A program made the position numbers and the translations under genes. This document shows, one piece after another, positions 1 through 12,976 of a DNA stretch of 64,000 bases. The stretch is from Trichopria drosophilae (Eukaryota > Arthropoda > Insecta > Hymenoptera > Diapriidae), in NCBI GenBank assembly GCA_030407085.1, contig CM059582.1:50739001-50803000 (forward strand), given 5' to 3'. The notes below the pieces were generated by a model, which saw only the letters and a program-made list of their open reading frames with translations, had not been told where the DNA came from and made no database searches. Position 1 is the stretch's first letter, and each line of letters starts with the position of its first letter.

Positions 1-335
1 ATCTATTGTTCCCTACTTTTTTGCATTAAAATGTCTCTTATTCAACAAAATCGTTTTTTGACAATACGATCAAATTAGCTTTGTAAAAAATGTTGGTATA
101 AGGTATAATTACGAGCTATGTTGTACGATTGGATTGTTCTAGTCAGAATTGAATTTAAATGGCCTCTTAACCAAAAATGGCGGCTATGAATTAAAAAAGA
201 AACACCGGTAATTTCGAAACCTTTTCTTTAATCAAATTTTTTCATATTGAAAAAGTAATGGAACGATAAAGAATGTGAACCAAAATGGCATAAAATATAA
301 GACCAATAATTATTAAGAAGACTATAAGATCTCTC

Positions 336-652
336 TTAAGGGTTCTAAAGTGGTCCGCCGGTAAGGTAGGAAGGTTTACTAAAAAACGTAAATAAAAGAT
401 GACTGAATAACATTTTTAAAATTCGGGTTATTTAAACCGTTTCCTAGAAAATACCAAAGATATTACTTGAGAACTGGAAATTCTCGGTCAGTTCTCAATT
501 AATATTTTTGGTATTTTCTAGGAAACTGTTTATAGTGCTTAGAATTTCCTTTACAGAGCCCGAATTTTGAAAAATCGATTCAGTCCTTTTTTATTTGCGG
601 TTTTTAGTAAAAATTCCTACCTTATCGTAAGAGCACTTTAGATCCCCCTAAA
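336..652. mobile_element. TTAA MITE, family A copy 1
   Basis: Left end TTAAGGGTTCTAAAGTGGTC at 336, with inverted right end GAGCACTTTAGATCCCCCTA and a TTAA decayed to CTAA. The CCGGTAAGGTAGG / CCTACCTTATCG parts also pair. It shares TIRs and interior (TTCTCGGTyAnTTCTCAAT, GGTATTTT.TAGGAAAC) with the copy at 62863-63145. Noncoding. Confidence 0.8.
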
Positions 653-656
653 ATTC

Positions 657-790
657 TTAAATTGAAATCTCCGAAATTACTCTGTATGGAAGGGATAATT
701 GGATCAATATTAGTTAAAATGGTAATGTCCGCTTTTGTAGAAAGAGAAATTTCACTTTTATACAGTGAGATTTCGGAGGTTTCACTTTAA
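657..790. mobile_element. 134-bp TTAA foldback MITE
   Basis: TTAA at 657-660 and 787-790. The left arm ATTGAAATCTCCGAAATTAC pairs with the right arm GATTTCGGAGGTTTCACTT. It lies a few bases from the family A MITE 336-652. One of the shortest elements in the window. Confidence 0.65.
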
Positions 791-2428
791 GTATTTTAAG
801 CGTTTTAATCAGTAAAAAATGTCCTCATGGTCACGCATAACTTATATACCGATAAAATCGAATAAAAGAATGGCAACACATAATTTTTGTCAAAAATTCT
901 ATTCTCGCCTCAAACATAAAAATGGCATATGCAATACAGGCCAGAGTGGTGTTTTGGAACATTTCAAAATGGCCGTCAAAATGGTGACTGAAAACTGGAC
1001 AAACATTGATAATTCGAATCAAAAAGCTGGTAAAGAAAATTGGTGTTCTATTCAATTGGTTTTGAGGTCAAATTGTTGATATTTGACGTCTTCAAAAAGT
1101 TGGTAAGGTAGGTTGTTGAAATCCACGATGGCGGATTCAATATGGCGAGTAAAAACTCGAAATCATCGGGATTTAATAAAGAATTATCAGATAAATGCCT
1201 AAAATTAATTTACGTGGGTTTTAGATATTACTGATCATGATTCTGAAGCGAGATTTACAAAATTCAATATGGTGGACAAATTTTTGAATATGTTTAAAAA
1301 ATCAATCGATTTTCATTTTCATTCTATCATTTCATTAAAAAAGTTCCATTAGTATTAAATTATTACTTGTTCAATATTAAACCCTTTATTGTTGAGAATG
1401 CTCGAAAGTAAATAAAAATCGAATTTCTTCGACTTAATTGGGTGAATTCATTAATGCCAAATTTTTAATTGCTGTCAGCTACTTTAGTAACCTCAATTAT
1501 ATTTTTATTCCCTGAGATGAAAAAATATCTGCAATTTTTGCATAGTATCTTCAAGTTCAAATAAAAAAAAATATATGCTGCAGATTATATTGTTTTTATT
1601 ATTAATATAGTTTCTGGAGTCTCGACAGACAAAACATTGAAAATTCTTTTGAGTTTTAATAGCTATGCAGACTAAAAAGGGCATTCACTTATCGAAAAAT
1701 CATTCTTCAACCATGTGCCATCAGATTTTAATTTCTTATGCGATCGATTACCAATATTAACTGTCGCAGAATTAATGTATGATTTTATAATATTCAGAAA
1801 GGCTTCCGACAATATTCTGCAATGGAAATCGTGTTTTTTACCATTTTTATAAAATTCATCTCTATTTCATTTGTCCAATGTTTTGATAACTGAAATCGAT
1901 ACTTCTCTTTTCTGTTCTCATTTTGGACATACTTGAGAGTTTTTCTGAAATTCCTACTGCATATGACGAGAATATTTTTAAATAATGGTTTTCTTTTTCT
2001 TTGTCGAGTAATTATTGCTGTTTATGCATTGTTGTTTATACTTTTCGAAATTAGTTGCATTTGACAATAATTTTCAATACAATTATGTACATTTTTAAAC
2101 ATGCAGAATATCACATCTTAATTTAACTAATGATTATGAAGTTAATTCACCACTTACAGTAAATAAAGTCACGGATTTTCCGTTTCAAAAAGTGTGCAAA
2201 TATTTATGAATTTTTTTCTAGTTTAGTAACATCCACATTTTCTTACTTATTTGATCTAAGACATATTCAGAATCTCAAGTCTTTCCCCCAATTTGGACGT
2301 TCATTCCTTTGCGAATAATGCAAATTCCCTTGTTGATAAAAAAATCAAAACAAAATCCATATTGACGTGATGTCCTTCGAAAAGTGATCCGGGAGCGAAT
2401 ACCTACTGCTTTGACCCGTACATAAAAG

Positions 2429-2442
2429 TGGGTCATGACCCA
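2429..2442. promoter_or_regulatory. Nuclear-receptor-like inverted half-sites
   Basis: The perfect 14-base palindrome TGGGTCATGACCCA consists of two GGGTCA-type half-sites back to back. A third half-site TTTGACCC starts at 2411. The surrounding 2275-2520 stretch is less AT-rich than its flanks and shows no repeat signature. Function is inferred from the motif only. Confidence 0.3.
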
Positions 2443-4649
2443 GCTAACGTGCACCAATTCCTTCGTCTCACATTTACTCAGTTACTTCCATGTCTATGCG
2501 CCCTTACAGGTGTGAAGAAGAATACGAAATAGTCAGAGATAATTGGTTTCTTATTTGAAGAACATTCCGACTACTGAATCATAAATGAAAGCAATTTTTT
2601 CCGAAACAGTTAGAAGTCAAATTGTAAATTAAATACGTGCATAATTATAACGCAATTGCAGTTAAAAAAATGTTGGCCAATCAACAAAAAATTACAGATA
2701 ATTATTATAACATATGGAGAAAGTAGTGATGATATTGAAAAAAACATGGGATGAAATGATTTAATGTATAAAAATGGCTTTAAAAAGAGATGTCGAAAAA
2801 GAAGTCCCCTGAATAGCACGTAGACACATACACCTCACGGGCCTTCTACGTGCACAGTGCAACAAATCATGTCTGCGTCAAATTTTATCGAAGGGAACGA
2901 ATTTTTCTTGTCATCTTGAACAGAGTTTAGTACTTTTTAATATAAAGGTGCGCACGTAGCTGTATTCAGATTATATGGTTAGGAAAAACTTGAAAACATC
3001 TCACATGTAATTTCCACGTTGACGACGACGTCATTTTCAGGATTTTTATTAATATAGAGAAATATATATGTACATTTTAGATCAATGTGAATATATATCG
3101 CAAGTGATACAAATAAAGAAACTAAAAGATGTTTAGAATAACTTTTTTTAAATTTAGACAATTTACATTAAATGTTGAATGTAAGTAATTTTTATCGTTA
3201 TTTCGGTAGGTTAATCAAACCCAAATTTCAATTTTTATGGTAATCTATCACATTGTTTCTATCTTCCAAGTCTTTATATTTGTATTTATACATTTGCATT
3301 ATAATAAATAATGAGTTATAAAAGTACAAAATTCGACCCAATAAAGTGTACATGATCTGAAGATTTTGTAGTCCATATGACATTTGCTGAACATTTAATG
3401 AGTGAATAACAAATAATTAATATTAATTACAATTCCATATAAAATGATCACTTACTTACTATCTATTAAATCCAACAGAAGATCTCACAATAATCTAAAA
3501 CACTCTAAACTCTCTACACCCCTGCAATCAGTGTGTGGACGAATATCAGCTTCTACACTTTCATCTTTGTTTTTGAAATTTAATATTTGCATGTAATACA
3601 AATCTAATACGTATTTTCATAAAAGTACTTACGCAACTAAGCAAATCAGCCAAATTAATTTACTGACAGTTTAATTTTTCTTATAGTTAACCAAATGTTT
3701 GATTTTTCAGCTCTGAATATGATAAGAATGTATGGCTGAGTGGAGTGCATTCCTATTTTAGGTTATGGTTTTTCCTGTTGAAACAAGCAGCATTAAGTAC
3801 TTGTTATGCAATTAATTTCAATAATTCTTTTGTCTTTCATGTGGTGTTAGACAAAAGATGTTAAACATTTCAACCGTACAATGAAAGCTATTGGATTGGA
3901 CCCAATACTAGGGTGCCTTGGGTAATTAGGTTAGCGACAATTTTTTGCTTACTGCTTCGTTTTTTCCCGTGCCGGAGCGGAAAATAATTTGTTAAAATAT
4001 TTAAATATTTTATTGGAATTATTGAATTGAGCTATTTCGTTGTTAAATTTTATCTCGCACGACAGTTATTGATGTCAGCTCTCTGTCTGTACGTGGATGA
4101 AAATATTTTGTTGAAATTCATGGTGATACCGCAAGTAATCCATAACCTGAAAATAAACTATTCAATATGTCAAAATCTCGTTTTGCACTCTGTCAGGAAA
4201 AATCAATATTGTCCATTTTTCTTCCGGTGATGTTTTATTTTCAGATCGAAAACTGATGGGAAAGATTGTAATTAACTTTCATGTAGAATGGTGTAGCGTT
4301 GCCTCTACAACCTTATTTTTTCATATCACAACACAATCACACACACATCACAAGAAAAGTATACAACAAAACAAAACAAAATTAGACGTTACATTCTATA
4401 TACAATTTAGTCGAACTTAATTCTTAAAAATTATAGTCGGACTGTTTCATGATGTAAAAAACATTTATATTCTTCACACTTTTATGCATTCTAAGGAAAC
4501 TTCTAAATATATCTGTCTAGCTTTCAGATTTTGTATGAAATTTAAAGCTGTCGTTATCAGAAAAAAGCAACTAAAAGTCTTCATTAAAAAAGTTTTGGCT
4601 AAGTTTAAAAAAGCATTTAAAAAAAGGTCTGAATACAAACGTATAAAGC

Positions 4650-5037
4650 AACCTTTGGTAGATTCTACCTAGAACTTAGGTAACATATACCGTAGAAGGT
4701 GAGTAATTGTTAATAAAAATCATTCATCATTCTGTAGTTTATCTGGAAATTATCTTTTAAATGCTTGATTAACACCAATGTATTGAAATTTAATCCAAAT
4801 AAACACATTCACATAACTTTTATATTTAATATAACTAGAGCCAATTTTCTTGCGAGTTATAGAATATCTAGCCTAGTTTTTCGTTAATCTGTGATTAAAC
4901 ATGAATTAAAAACTTATTACTTAATGGCTAGAATACTATTTATTTATATTCTTCAATAAATTTTTCTTTTAAATGAGACTCGGTACATTTTACTTAACTT
5001 AGTTCGGCAAATTCTACTTATGATTTTTTCCGTGCGT
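4650..5037. repeat. Dispersed repeat, copy 1 of the family at 17510-17928
   Basis: Shares with 17510-17928 the order TTTAAATGCTT, ATATTTAATA, GGCTAGAATA.TATTTA, CGGCAAATTCTACTTAT and the end TTTTTTCCGTGC. Diverged; the left terminus is not clear here. Confidence 0.55.
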
Positions 5038-6956
5038 AATCTAGGAACTAAAGGAAGAATGATTGCTGGTGGTTTAAAAATAATCAATCCTCCGACTATT
5101 GAAAATTTAATGTTTTTGCCAGCTTTCCTATTAAATTGGTGCTTATTAAAACAGCCGAATTAATTCCCCTTGTCCAGGTAGTAAAATACATTATTAATTA
5201 TTGGCATGTATCAGTCTACGCAGTTTGTATCCAAGGTTATTTCCTAGCTGTTTCATCCAGGAAACGAAGATCGGTCCTCGTCATCCACCTCCTATAATTC
5301 TATTTTCCTTTATCAAAAATTTAATTTCCTGAACGTATGACCACTATATTATTTAATATTAGTTTTAACACAGTTTCATAAACAAAATTATTTGAAATAC
5401 ACCTATGTTATATTTTTAATGCCTTTCTCGTGTTATGAAACTTTCCTTATGCATATTGAACAATTTTCTTTCTATTGTAATTATAAACTGCGTAACATTC
5501 AAGTATTTTGATTGGCATGTAAATGTAATTTAGTGTAATTTTTAGGATTATTCAAAATGTACATTGTGTCGCACAAGATAATAGGACACTTGTTACGTTA
5601 GTTTCGAATTCGCAGTTACGCACTGCGCTTAGCCGATTATGAGTCGTTGCGTAGTAGTCCCGCAGAACATTGCCTGTCATTGCGGTGTCAGCTGATAGAT
5701 GGTTTAAGTTACGCAGTGTTACAATAGGTACTAATATATACACTTTCGAAATATTCAAGTGGTATGATTTAGTCGACCTTCCGCTGCACTCGTATATGTT
5801 CATCTAATAAAACGTCGCATCGGTCTGACTCGATGATATATTCGAAATATCTATGAAATTGTCGGGTTAAATCGAAAACCCCATGCATTGAATTCGCTTC
5901 TGGTCAAACATGATTTATATGACACACAAATTCTGTAAAAATACCTGTAAAGAAATGTTATCATTCTTACTATGATACAAGATTAAAAAGAAAGTAAACG
6001 ATAATGAAAATCATTGCTCCTGACTGAATGTGCAAAATCTCACTCCAGAAGTAATTTAGTTTCTAGTTTAGCATTTTAAACAAAACTTTTTCTCATTACT
6101 GTAAAAAAAGTATCCGAACAATGCAAATCATCAAAAACGCATGGTAAGGCGACAAAGTGGTTTAGAGAGAATTTGAAAAACGCAATTTATCTCTTCTAAT
6201 CATGTGTTTTCCACCAGTGAATATCTTTTGTTTCAGGATACAAATGTAATTACAAAAAGTAATTTCAGATTTCGTTCCCATATTATTTCTTTTAAGTCTA
6301 AAGAAAAGATAAATGACAATCATTTTTACTCTATTCTGATATTTGGACTTATTTTCGAACTCAGCTTGAAATAAACAATAAAATTTTCATGTAATCAAAA
6401 AATGACTATAATGTATTCATTTTTATATATTGTCACGCACACAAATGATATTTTTATTATTTTTTATTTTGCAGAATCTCTAAAAATTAAGAATTTACTC
6501 ATGTATGCGTGGATCAATAATAAAATGGTTCGGCTTTTGAAAAAAATGACCTAATGATGATAATGATGACAGATATCTTTTATTATAACTTTCGTAGCTT
6601 AAAAAAAAAAGTTTAACAAATAAAGTAATTGAACAATAAACATATTATTGTGCTGTTATAATTATTTCGTTAAAAAATGGTTTGTTTATTTAACAATTAC
6701 ATTTTAAAAAAATGGGACATAACTGCATAAATAGTAAAGTTCATATTACTAAAGTGAGAAAAAGTAAATTTATCTAACAATCATTAATATTAATAAAATA
6801 ATAAACACGCTACATCACATAGGATTTTTGCATCCAAACAAGTAGTTTTATTTACTATTTTCATGTGTATGACCGATCGATATTTGAATTTGATAGATTT
6901 TCTTTATTGTTTTCCTTGAATTAAAGATAAATTTGGTCAAACGCTAAAATAACGTT

Positions 6957-8388
6957 TTAACCCTTTGAAACATACATTTTTCTTGACACCCCATACAACA
7001 CGCTGAGTAATGTAAAATTTAATAATCGTACGTTTTCGTAGTCTCTGATTATGAATCTGATCTCAGATTTTAAAAGTGCAATATCGCTGATCGCATCTAT
7101 TGCCATATTGCATCCGTCATTTTTAATTTGTAAAAATTAACTCTGGTTTGCTAATCAGCTATGCTGAAAACCATACAAAGATACAAAGTTTCGTGAATAA
7201 TAATGAACTCTATAATTATTTTCGTCTGCCATGTTGGATTGGCCATTTTGAAGTTTTAAAAACTAATCCCGGATTCATAATCTGCGATCCAAAAAACTGC
7301 CAAAAACTGCCGAAAATGGCCAAAAAACGACTGTTTCTTCAAAAATTTTGCAAAATAAAAATTGGCATGTTTTTTAGGTCAATTTTTTTACAATGTCTGT
7401 ATCATTTAGCTTTGTAAACTACAAACTACTATTGATAAGAGAACGTGACAAGAAAAAGGTTAGGTTATGTCACTATTCCGCAAACAGTTAAGTTGAGAAT
7501 ATATCTTTTTAATTTTGCATAATGCCTGAGATTATTTAAATTGCATTTTTTTAAATCTGTTCTGCAAATTGATGCACATTGATCTGTTCCACATTTTTAG
7601 TTTATTTTCATTTTCTAGTATTCTCACGTTTTCACGGCTTTCTAGAAATATTTATTTTCAAGCAGAGATGACAGAGATTGTTTTCTCGGTTTTAACAAAT
7701 ACGTCTTTGTATTTCGAAAACGAAATAAGTCTGGTTTTGACAACCTTTGTGTACAGCCAACTCCAGACGTTATCCCTTTGCGTCTCAGTGTTACTCAAGA
7801 GTAACACCTACAATTGTATAATATATTTAAGAAAAACAACTTTCAATTTTGACAATTTATTGCGTACATTTTTATATCGTCATATAAAGTAGGTAGCCCT
7901 TAAAACACTAAAAGTTGATATTGCAGTTTCATGATAGATGAATAAATAATAATGAACTAATGAATTTGAAAAATTTTAAATGGCCGATCCAATATGGCGC
8001 ACAATGTTGTCTAATTCAACGGAATCGCTTAAATCCCTCGGGAGTTTTTGAGGTCACTGATTGCCAGTTTCGTAGAGACGCCAAAAACTTTCAAATAACA
8101 AGTTTCAATCAAATTAGATTAGTTTTTAATTTTTTCGGTAGTCATATTATACCCGCCATTTTGAATTTTTGATAACTAACGTCCGATTTGTAATCAGCGA
8201 CCCGAAAAATCCCCAAGTAACGAGTTTAAAGTGAATTCAATGAATTTTTTGGAAAACACATTGGCTATATTGCATTCGCCATTTTGAATTTTCGTAATCT
8301 GTCTTCAAATTCGTAATCAACAACCTTTATATAGCATGTGTTATAAAGAATAAAGATTTCTTAAGAAAAACATGACACAAAGGGTCTT
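6957..8388. mobile_element. TTAA-type element carrying ATGGC modules
   Basis: Left end TTAACCCTTTGAAACATACA at 6957. The right end ACACAAAGGGTC near 8388 is its degenerate complement (TTAA lost), and ATTTTTCTT pairs inside. It carries module copies at 7070-7330 and 7970-8330, including GGCCGATCCAATATGGCGC. Termini resemble the 63142-63791 element. ORFs inside follow the repeat and are not genes. Confidence 0.65.
7312..7373. repeat. 62-bp repeat shared with 10868-10930
   Basis: GAAAATGGCCAAAAAACGAC followed by tgtttc or tgttcc, then AATTTTGCAAAATAAAAA, appears nearly identical at both places. It marks related element interiors at 7 kb and 10.9 kb. Confidence 0.7.
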
Positions 8389-8737
8389 TAGTGCCCGTGT
8401 TGAAAAATACCTATTGTAGTAGGGTGTGGCTATTTTTCGACTTATTTGCGCATGTTTATTCATTCGAATTATAATTTCTATTCTTCGGAAACATTTTTGT
8501 GGATTTTATATCATGTATCTATCAAACTATTGCTGTTCCTTGTCTTTATGTTGACCATAAAAGAATTCTTTTATTATATTTTTCTTATATTTTTAACATT
8601 ATAGTTAAAAAAAAGTTCTGCTGTTGGTGAATACAATAGTATATTGTGTAACTTTTAATGCGACGGGCGTGGGGCTCGATAATTTGCGCACGAAGATTTT
8701 GCTGCAGGGCGCAAAATAGCGTTCTACTGCCTGAGTA

Positions 8738-9703
8738 TTAACCTTCGCCGGTCACTGGGGGTCCAGCAGACCCCACGATGAATTTAAAGGTAAATAATTC
8801 GCTTTATTAGTTTTCAATTGGAAATATTGGAACACTTATCGGTAATTTAAAGTACTACGAATAAATTTGTGATAATGCCGTTGTTTGACAAACGTCAGTA
8901 TACTCGTGGAACGTTACAGAAGTTAGTCGATTTCGTGGCGGGGCCCAGCGGACCCCAGTGTGACTACGGTGTATATTTTGAAGAAAATAAAGCAGCTTTT
9001 ATTTCATGATTCTCGTAGTGTAAATAGTCGAAATAACACGGTAAATAATGCGTACTGTACATCTATTATTTACTATCAATAATATTATGAGACATATATT
9101 ATTTATAGTTTTAGAGATGGTTTACAATTTAAGGTTCTTAATATTGATAAGTAATTAGAAGAGATCGAGGAAGGCGAAACTATTAGCGAAGATGCTTCAG
9201 AAATTTTCGATTATCAAGATGTAAATTACTTTATTTGTTAAGTTATATATCTTATATTTAAAAATTCTGTATAGATAAATAAAGTATGTAGGTAAAAATT
9301 ATGTATTTTATTTTTTAAAGATTATGCACTTCATTCATCTAAATAAATACCCTTTTTAAATTGTACATCAATAGACTATTTTTTCCTACAAGACCGCAAT
9401 CTGCAAAGTACGCCCAGAAAGTTTCATTAAAAAATAATAAAAATATAATAAGTTATAATTTTTTTAAGTGAATAAAAGTCATTTTCTGCACTTTTTTTAT
9501 TTGTAATTTTCTTTACTATGTTAGATGCAAACTTATGCAAATTGAGTAATGAGGTCATAATTTGGGATGGTTGAACGTCTCAGAATTTTTGTAACTTGCT
9601 ACGGCTTACTCTTCTAATACAGGAACGATTTTAAGCATTGGGCTCCGATAGACCCCGTGTGTCGTTCTTAGCATTTTTAGGAGGTATGACCGACGAAGGT
9701 TAA
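8738..9703. mobile_element. piggyBac-type element, internally deleted
   Basis: TTAA at both ends (8738-8741 and 9700-9703) with inverted termini CCTTCGCCGGTCA and TGACCGACGAAGG. About 966 bases long, too short for a full transposase of the piggyBac family (about 2 kb of ORF). A fragment at 9155-9222 encodes LEEIEEGETISEDASEIFDY, an acidic stretch like the N-termini of piggyBac transposases. Three imperfect palindromes of the GGGTCC...GGACCC kind sit at 8757-8774, 8940-8956 and 9639-9656. Confidence 0.85.
9155..9222 (+). pseudogene. Remnant of a piggyBac-like transposase N-terminus
   Basis: Acidic open stretch EEIEEGETISEDASEIFDYQ lying inside the TTAA-bounded element 8738-9703. The catalytic Asp domain is missing. 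The assignment rests on position inside a piggyBac-type element and on the acidic N-terminal character known for the family, not on a conserved motif. Confidence 0.45.
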
Positions 9704-10737
9704 AAATACTAATTTACGAACTAGAGGCATAATATACTAATTTGTTGTAAAGTGTGCGTACAGTGTCACTTGTTTCAATTTTCCCATGCTTTCTTCGGAA
9801 ACTTGTAACAAAGAGTATTTCGAGACACGCATACAACAATGTTTCTTGTATGAATGTGGTTGTTAAACCTGCACATTAGCAGAAAAAAATTCTTTTCACT
9901 TATACCTGAAATTGCTATTTTAAAAGACAATGCAGTTTACGAACAATAATGCAGAAATTGCATAAAAATGTCTTTTCAATCTTTATAGTACTGCAGAGGG
10001 AAAAGTAGAAATAAATTGTCTCTTTAATTAATAAATTAAATTGCGGCAATAATTTCGTAGTCGTTGCATTTCCTCGGTGGCCCCTAAGGCGCCGACCGAC
10101 GCCGACGTCGACACCACATGGCGGCCTTGGCGTCGCCTGTTCGCATTTTCTATTTTCCGCAGTCGATGGGGCGCGGATGCGAAAATGTCGCGTACTATGC
10201 GGCGTATACGTATTGTCGCAAAGTATACGCGGTCTCGAAGGACGTCGGAAAAGTTAATCAACGGGACGCTGTCCGGTATCTATGCTAATGATCGCGGACA
10301 TCACCGTGTAATCACAGTGATTTCGAAGCTCTTCCGACGCAGTTGTTTTTCGGAAAACGTCACACATGCAATGATTTTGCAGCAAGAATGCAGGGGTCGC
10401 CTAAATAAATTACTGGCTGATTGAGTTATGCAATGAATGCACATGTACGCAGTACGGTGCGACGATTCACCCTGAACCGTACTGGACGACCTAGTGCAAG
10501 GTCCCTCCTCCAACTGGAGCAAACCTCAACCTTTGCACGAAATCGCTGCGGTGCGAGGTCATTTCGATTTGCGCCATGTGTGAGGAAGCCACGCGACTGA
10601 AATTTGTTGGATTAGTGGACGGGAGTTTCCTCGTTGGGGAAGGATGTCGACCATTGGCTAAGAAAAATACCGGGGTGAATACCGTTAGGGGCCACGTAAT
10701 GGATGAATTTGAATACTATGTACTGAAAACAATGTGG
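9704..10737. other. Intergenic stretch with CpG-rich island at 10060-10620
   Basis: 10060-10280 is very CpG-rich (runs such as gacgccgacgtcgac) in an otherwise AT-rich region. Open frames of 61-115 codons occur on both strands because of the composition. None shows a family motif, so no CDS is called. It could be a promoter or first-exon island, or a foreign or element-derived fragment. Confidence 0.45.
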
Positions 10738-11139
10738 TTAACCCTTTTTGGCCCAAACTGAGAGAAGCAGGTACGTCAACATCAACTGCAGTAGAAACAA
10801 TTTTTTTTTAATTTTTGAAAAAAACCTTTCCGACTATTTTGAGATGTGCTCTATCGATTCCCGTCGAGAAAATGGCCAAAAAACGACTGTTCCTGCAAAC
10901 ATTTTGCAAAATAAAAAAAAAATTGTCATGTAATTTAGGTAATTTTTCTTTAGTTTCACGATTTTCTTCGAAACGGATTATAATCAATGAAATGTATATC
11001 TAAAAAGTGATCCAGATTGTTAAACATAAATAATATACTAATAGAATATTTTTTACAAGCAATGGCCGGATTCGAAATGGCCACGGAACGAAGCAAATTT
11101 CGAATTTTTTCAAAAATCAGGAATTTTTTAGTTTTTTTT

Positions 11140-12610
11140 TTTTTTTATTTATCGTTATTTCTCTATCATTTTCCGCCTTAGAATACCTCAGATATTAATA
11201 TAAATATGGCGTCAAAATTATTATTGTTAAAAATGCAATTTTAAAATAATAGCTAAAAAATGCCTTCTGAAGTTGAGTTTTTTTTTTCAAAATCATAGTT
11301 GCATATACTCAATCGATTGACCCGAATGAAATCACTTCAGATTTGGTACTCGGCGGTTTTTGGGGTCATTGAGCCCAAATCTGATGTTACACTCTAAAAT
11401 GATTGGACTCAATTGCGGAGTCCAAGAGAGAGTAATCGGTAAATTTCACTCTCTCGGAGTCACATTCGCTCCTTTAGAGTATTTCATGCTAGGTTTGAAT
11501 CCTTTACCGGTGTAGTTATATTCTGCAAGGAAGACTGGTTACTACGTGGCCGGCCGACAAACATGTTTTGTGTCAACTCGCTATAACTTATTCAATTCTG
11601 AGAATTTTGAAACGAATAAAAAAAGGAAATTGTTCGTTAGAGTTTTTTGCATCTAATGAAGAATGAACAAATTATATATCTCAATAAACAATGAAGTTTT
11701 TCAGGGCCTCGAAGCACATGACGCGTTGGTCATCGGCTGCCACCAACTTTAAACATTCATTACTTTTTGACTATTAGACCAATAAAAATAAAACTTTCTC
11801 GCTGACACTTTTCGGATACTCGAAATTTGCTCGATAAACGAAGAGCCAGAAGGTATATATTGCAGTTGCATAGAAAAAAATTAATAACTTTATTGTTTAT
11901 TGAGATATATAATTTATTACTTCACCATTAGATGCGGAAATCTCTAACGAACAATTTCTTTTTTTATTCGTTTCAAAACCTTCAAAATTGGCTATGTTAT
12001 AGCGAGTTGAAAAAAAAAGGCGACCGCGTAGTAACTAGTCCTGTCTATACGGCATTCAGCCGCCTTTCTCTTTTTCCGTATTTATTGACACCATTGGAGT
12101 ATATTTTCACTCCAAAGAACTCAAATGTAGTCGAACCCGGCCTACCCCATTTTCGACTCCTTTGGAGTGAAATTTGACTCCAATAATTTTAGTGTGTAGT
12201 TTTCAAAAATTCAAAATGGCGGATCCACAATTCGCACTCAGCGAGCCCACAAACCACCCAATATCAAGAATGCAGTGATTTTGACTGATTTTAGTAAATA
12301 CGTTTGCCTTGATCGATCCACCATTTTAGATTTTTGAAAACTAACATCCTCAAATTTGGACTCAACGACCCCAAATAGCGCCGGGGACTAAGTTTGAAGT
12401 GATTTCATTGGCTCAGTCGATTGAGTACACACGACTATGATTTTGAAAAAAAAATCGAAGTTAGCAGCCATTCTTGAGCCGCCATTTTGAAACTTAATTA
12501 TGTACATTATTTCTATCTTCTAGCCTTAATTATTATTAATTTCTATTTATAAATATCTGAAGTACTCTAATGCGGGAAATGAGAAAAAATAACGATAAGT
12601 GAAGAAAATC
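11140..12610. repeat. Large imperfect foldback interrupted by another foldback
   Basis: The left arm 11140-11390 pairs with the right arm 12205-12610: TTATCGTTATTT, TACCTCAGATAT, TTCAAAATCATAGT, CTCAATCGA and GAAATCACTTCA recur in inverted order. The arms contain GGGTCATTGAGCCCAAATCT-type and AAAATGGCGGATCC modules. The centre is occupied by the 11389-12197 element. Confidence 0.65.
11389..12197. mobile_element. Foldback MITE (ACACTCTAAAATGATTGGA ends)
   Basis: Ends ACACTCTAAAATGATTGGAC and its complement near 12173-12197. Long inner arms pair (AACTCGCTATAAC, TTGTTCGTTAGAG, ATATATCTCAATAAACAAT and complements at 11890-12010). Removing it joins halves of the module AATCTGATGTT...TTTTCAAAAATTC, which supports insertion into the outer foldback. 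Confidence 0.7.
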
Positions 12611-12976
12611 TGATTTTTGTTAAATAAATGCTTGTAATTGATTTCTTTTTGAATTTGCGACATTTTATGATACACTATTCGATGTTTTTGGGTAAGATGG
12701 CTCTGTAACTTACTTTAATCGAAAAGTTTAGGATGAAATACAGGATTTTCAGAGAGTTATTGCAAAAAAACGCTTTGTAAAGGTTATTCTCCAAGGTTAA
12801 TAAATATACCTGACGTTTCAGAATTCATTTTCCTGAAATAATGGCTGCGAAAAATTGGAAATAAATCGCGCTGTACTTATTACTGTTTGGTTTTCGGGCC
12901 TCTTACGTGATATGTACACCTTATGCTGGATCAGACATACCGAAAAAGTGCTGTTTTAACAATTCAAGACAACTCT

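Larger units (their letters stand above)
791..6956. other. AT-rich intergenic stretch without a confident gene
   Basis: No ORF here has coding-like composition or a recognised family. Contents: degenerate ATGGCGG-module remnants at 1120-1300, a nuclear-receptor-like palindrome at 2429-2442, a dispersed repeat at 4650-5037, and a CpG-richer patch at 5560-5840 (around cgaattcgcagttacgcact) that could be regulatory. Otherwise nothing seen. Confidence 0.5.

Noticed and set aside
10077..10424. 115-codon ORF in the CpG island
   Set aside because: Overlapping ORFs of similar length on both strands are explained by high GC; no family motif or splice support.
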